Shown piece by piece: positions 4,879-5,777 of a stretch of 5,777 nucleotides of DNA (the first letter of the stretch is position 1; each line of letters opens with the position of its first letter). A model generated the notes under the pieces. The model was not told the DNA's origin. It worked only from the letters and a program-made list of their open reading frames with translations, and searched no databases. The DNA is taken from the NCBI GenBank assembly GCA_017646305.1, contig JAGCMR010000256.1, positions 1 to 5,777 on the forward strand, read 5' to 3'. A program made the translations under genes and the position numbers. The DNA comes from Spirochaetaceae bacterium (GTDB taxonomy: Bacteria; Spirochaetota; Spirochaetia; Treponematales; Treponemataceae).

Positions 4879-5777
4879 AAACTGAAGAAGTTGATTGACT
4901 CAGCAAAGGGGCTATGGACAAAGTGGTCCATAGTCCAAAAGATTATACTCTTTGGAGTGATTGCTGCAATTGTTGTTGTCCTTATTTTTGTGACACGGAT
5001 TTCTGCAGCACCTACAACTGTTCCTTTGTTTGATGTTGCCATAACAGATACTGTTGCTCGTGACAACATTCTGTTCCGTTTGTCAGAAGAAAATGTTGAG
5101 GCTCATGTTAGCTCTGACGGAAAGATTTCTGTGGCAGATCAGGCCACCGCCCGTCGTATGCGTAGTATCTTGGTACGTGAAGACTTAGTTCCCAACAACG
5201 TGGACCCTTGGCAACTCTTTGACGTAGAGCGATGGACAACTACTGATTTTGAACGAAATGTTAATCTCCAGCGTTCCATCACCCAGATGGTTACCCAGCA
5301 CATTGAGGCTCTGGATGACGTAGATGATGCTAACGTTACCCTTACCATGCCAGATAAGGCTCTTTTTGCTGCAGATCAAAATCCTACCACTGCCAGTGTT
5401 ATCATTACCCCCAAGCCAGGTAGCGACATTACCAGCAACAAGAAAAAGATTTTAGGTATCCAAAAGCTTTTGATGCGGGCTGTAGAAGGTCTTACTGCTG
5501 AAAATATTGCCATTTCTGATCCTTCTGGAATCATCATCAATGATTTTGAAGGAATGGAAGCTAGCGAGCGAGTAGACATCATTGCCAAGGAACAAAAATG
5601 GGTCCGAGAGCAAGAAATGTATTATCGTGCCCAGGTGCTCAAATCCCTGCAAGGAATTTTTGGTAAGGATCGTGTTCGTGATCTTAACGTAAAAATCGAT
5701 ATGGATATGTCTAAGGATATTCAGTCTGGTGTTGAATACACTCCCATCGAGATCAAGGCTGACAATCCCGACACTCC
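4870..5777 (+). CDS. fliF: Flagellar MS-ring protein FliF (3' truncated by window end)
   Basis: The first 302 codons of FliF, whose full length is usually about 550-570 aa. FliF forms the inner-membrane MS ring, housing for the export apparatus and mount for the FliG rotor. A short basic cytoplasmic N-terminus is followed by a transmembrane helix (about 22-42). The periplasmic YscJ/FliF domain follows (about 46-225), including 'LVREDLVPNNVDPWQLFDVE' (101-120), 'LQRSITQMVTQHIEALDDVD' (133-152), 'SVIITPKPGS' (176-185) and 'IAISDPSGIIINDFEGM' (213-229). The start of the FliF C-terminal domain comes next ('YRAQVLKSLQGIFG', 252-265). The second membrane helix and FliG-binding tail lie outside. ATG 4870 is preceded immediately by an in-frame TAA and has GGGAGG 5 nt upstream, so the start is firm. 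The 'DPSGIIINDFEGM' segment resembles Treponema FliF in my memory. Confidence 0.96.
   Translation, partial: MNEKLKKLIDSAKGLWTKWSIVQKIILFGVIAAIVVVLIFVTRISAAPTTVPLFDVAITDTVARDNILFRLSEENVEAHVSSDGKISVADQATARRMRSILVREDLVPNNVDPWQLFDVERWTTTDFERNVNLQRSITQMVTQHIEALDDVDDANVTLTMPDKALFAADQNPTTASVIITPKPGSDITSNKKKILGIQKLLMRAVEGLTAENIAISDPSGIIINDFEGMEASERVDIIAKEQKWVREQEMYYRAQVLKSLQGIFGKDRVRDLNVKIDMDMSKDIQSGVEYTPIEIKADNPDT

Noticed and set aside
4695..5069. 124-codon minus-strand frame over the fliE-fliF gap and fliF start
   Set aside because: It overlaps the convincing N-terminal coding region of fliF, and its translation has no recognisable features.
1..5777. CRISPR array, mobile element, tRNA, rRNA or a new multigene defence-type system
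   Set aside because: No periodic repeats, transposase, cloverleaf or rRNA-like sequence was seen, and XerC here is the housekeeping recombinase and not a phage or integron integrase.

Overview
The window holds eight genes, all on the + strand, in the order topA (3' end) – xerC – hslV – hslU – flgB – flgC – fliE – fliF (5' end). It suggests a motile spirochaete of the Treponema type. The FliE C-terminus and the FliF periplasmic region look spirochaetal to me from memory of Treponema proteins. The order hslV-hslU-flgB-flgC-fliE-fliF matches what I recall of Borrelia, and topA-xerC next to flgB matches what I recall of T. pallidum. The genus is inferred; no marker gene such as rRNA is present.

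Region 1 (1-3286) is a tightly packed housekeeping block: the topoisomerase I tail, the XerC recombinase, and the two parts of the HslVU (ClpQY) ATP-dependent protease. Neighbours overlap by 4 nt (topA/xerC) or are separated by 2 nt (xerC/hslV and hslV/hslU), so they are probably co-transcribed and translationally coupled. HslV supplies the threonine-protease chamber and HslU the unfoldase. XerC resolves chromosome dimers and TopA relaxes negative supercoils.

Region 2 (3287-3379) is a 93-nt gap. It carries two overlapping promoter-like sequences, one resembling the flagellar sigma-28 consensus (TAAA-N16-GCCGATAT) and one resembling sigma-70 (TTGAAA-N17-TAGAAT), followed by an imperfect hairpin with a U8 loop. 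The flagellar operon probably gains its own promoter here.

Region 3 (3380-5777) is the start of a flagellar basal-body operon: proximal rod proteins FlgB and FlgC, the rod/MS-ring adaptor FliE, and the MS-ring protein FliF, which is cut off by the window end after 302 codons. FlgB, FlgC and FliE build the rod on top of the FliF ring.

The proteins are ordinary. The least explained sequence lies between the flagellar genes: a duplicated 11-mer forming two tandem hairpins at the flgC stop, and a 161-nt fliE-fliF spacer. That spacer has several possible hairpins, a G7 tract and a 10-bp helix that would bury the fliF start codon. These RNA structures were found by hand pairing only. I see no mobile element, CRISPR array, tRNA, rRNA or new protein system.
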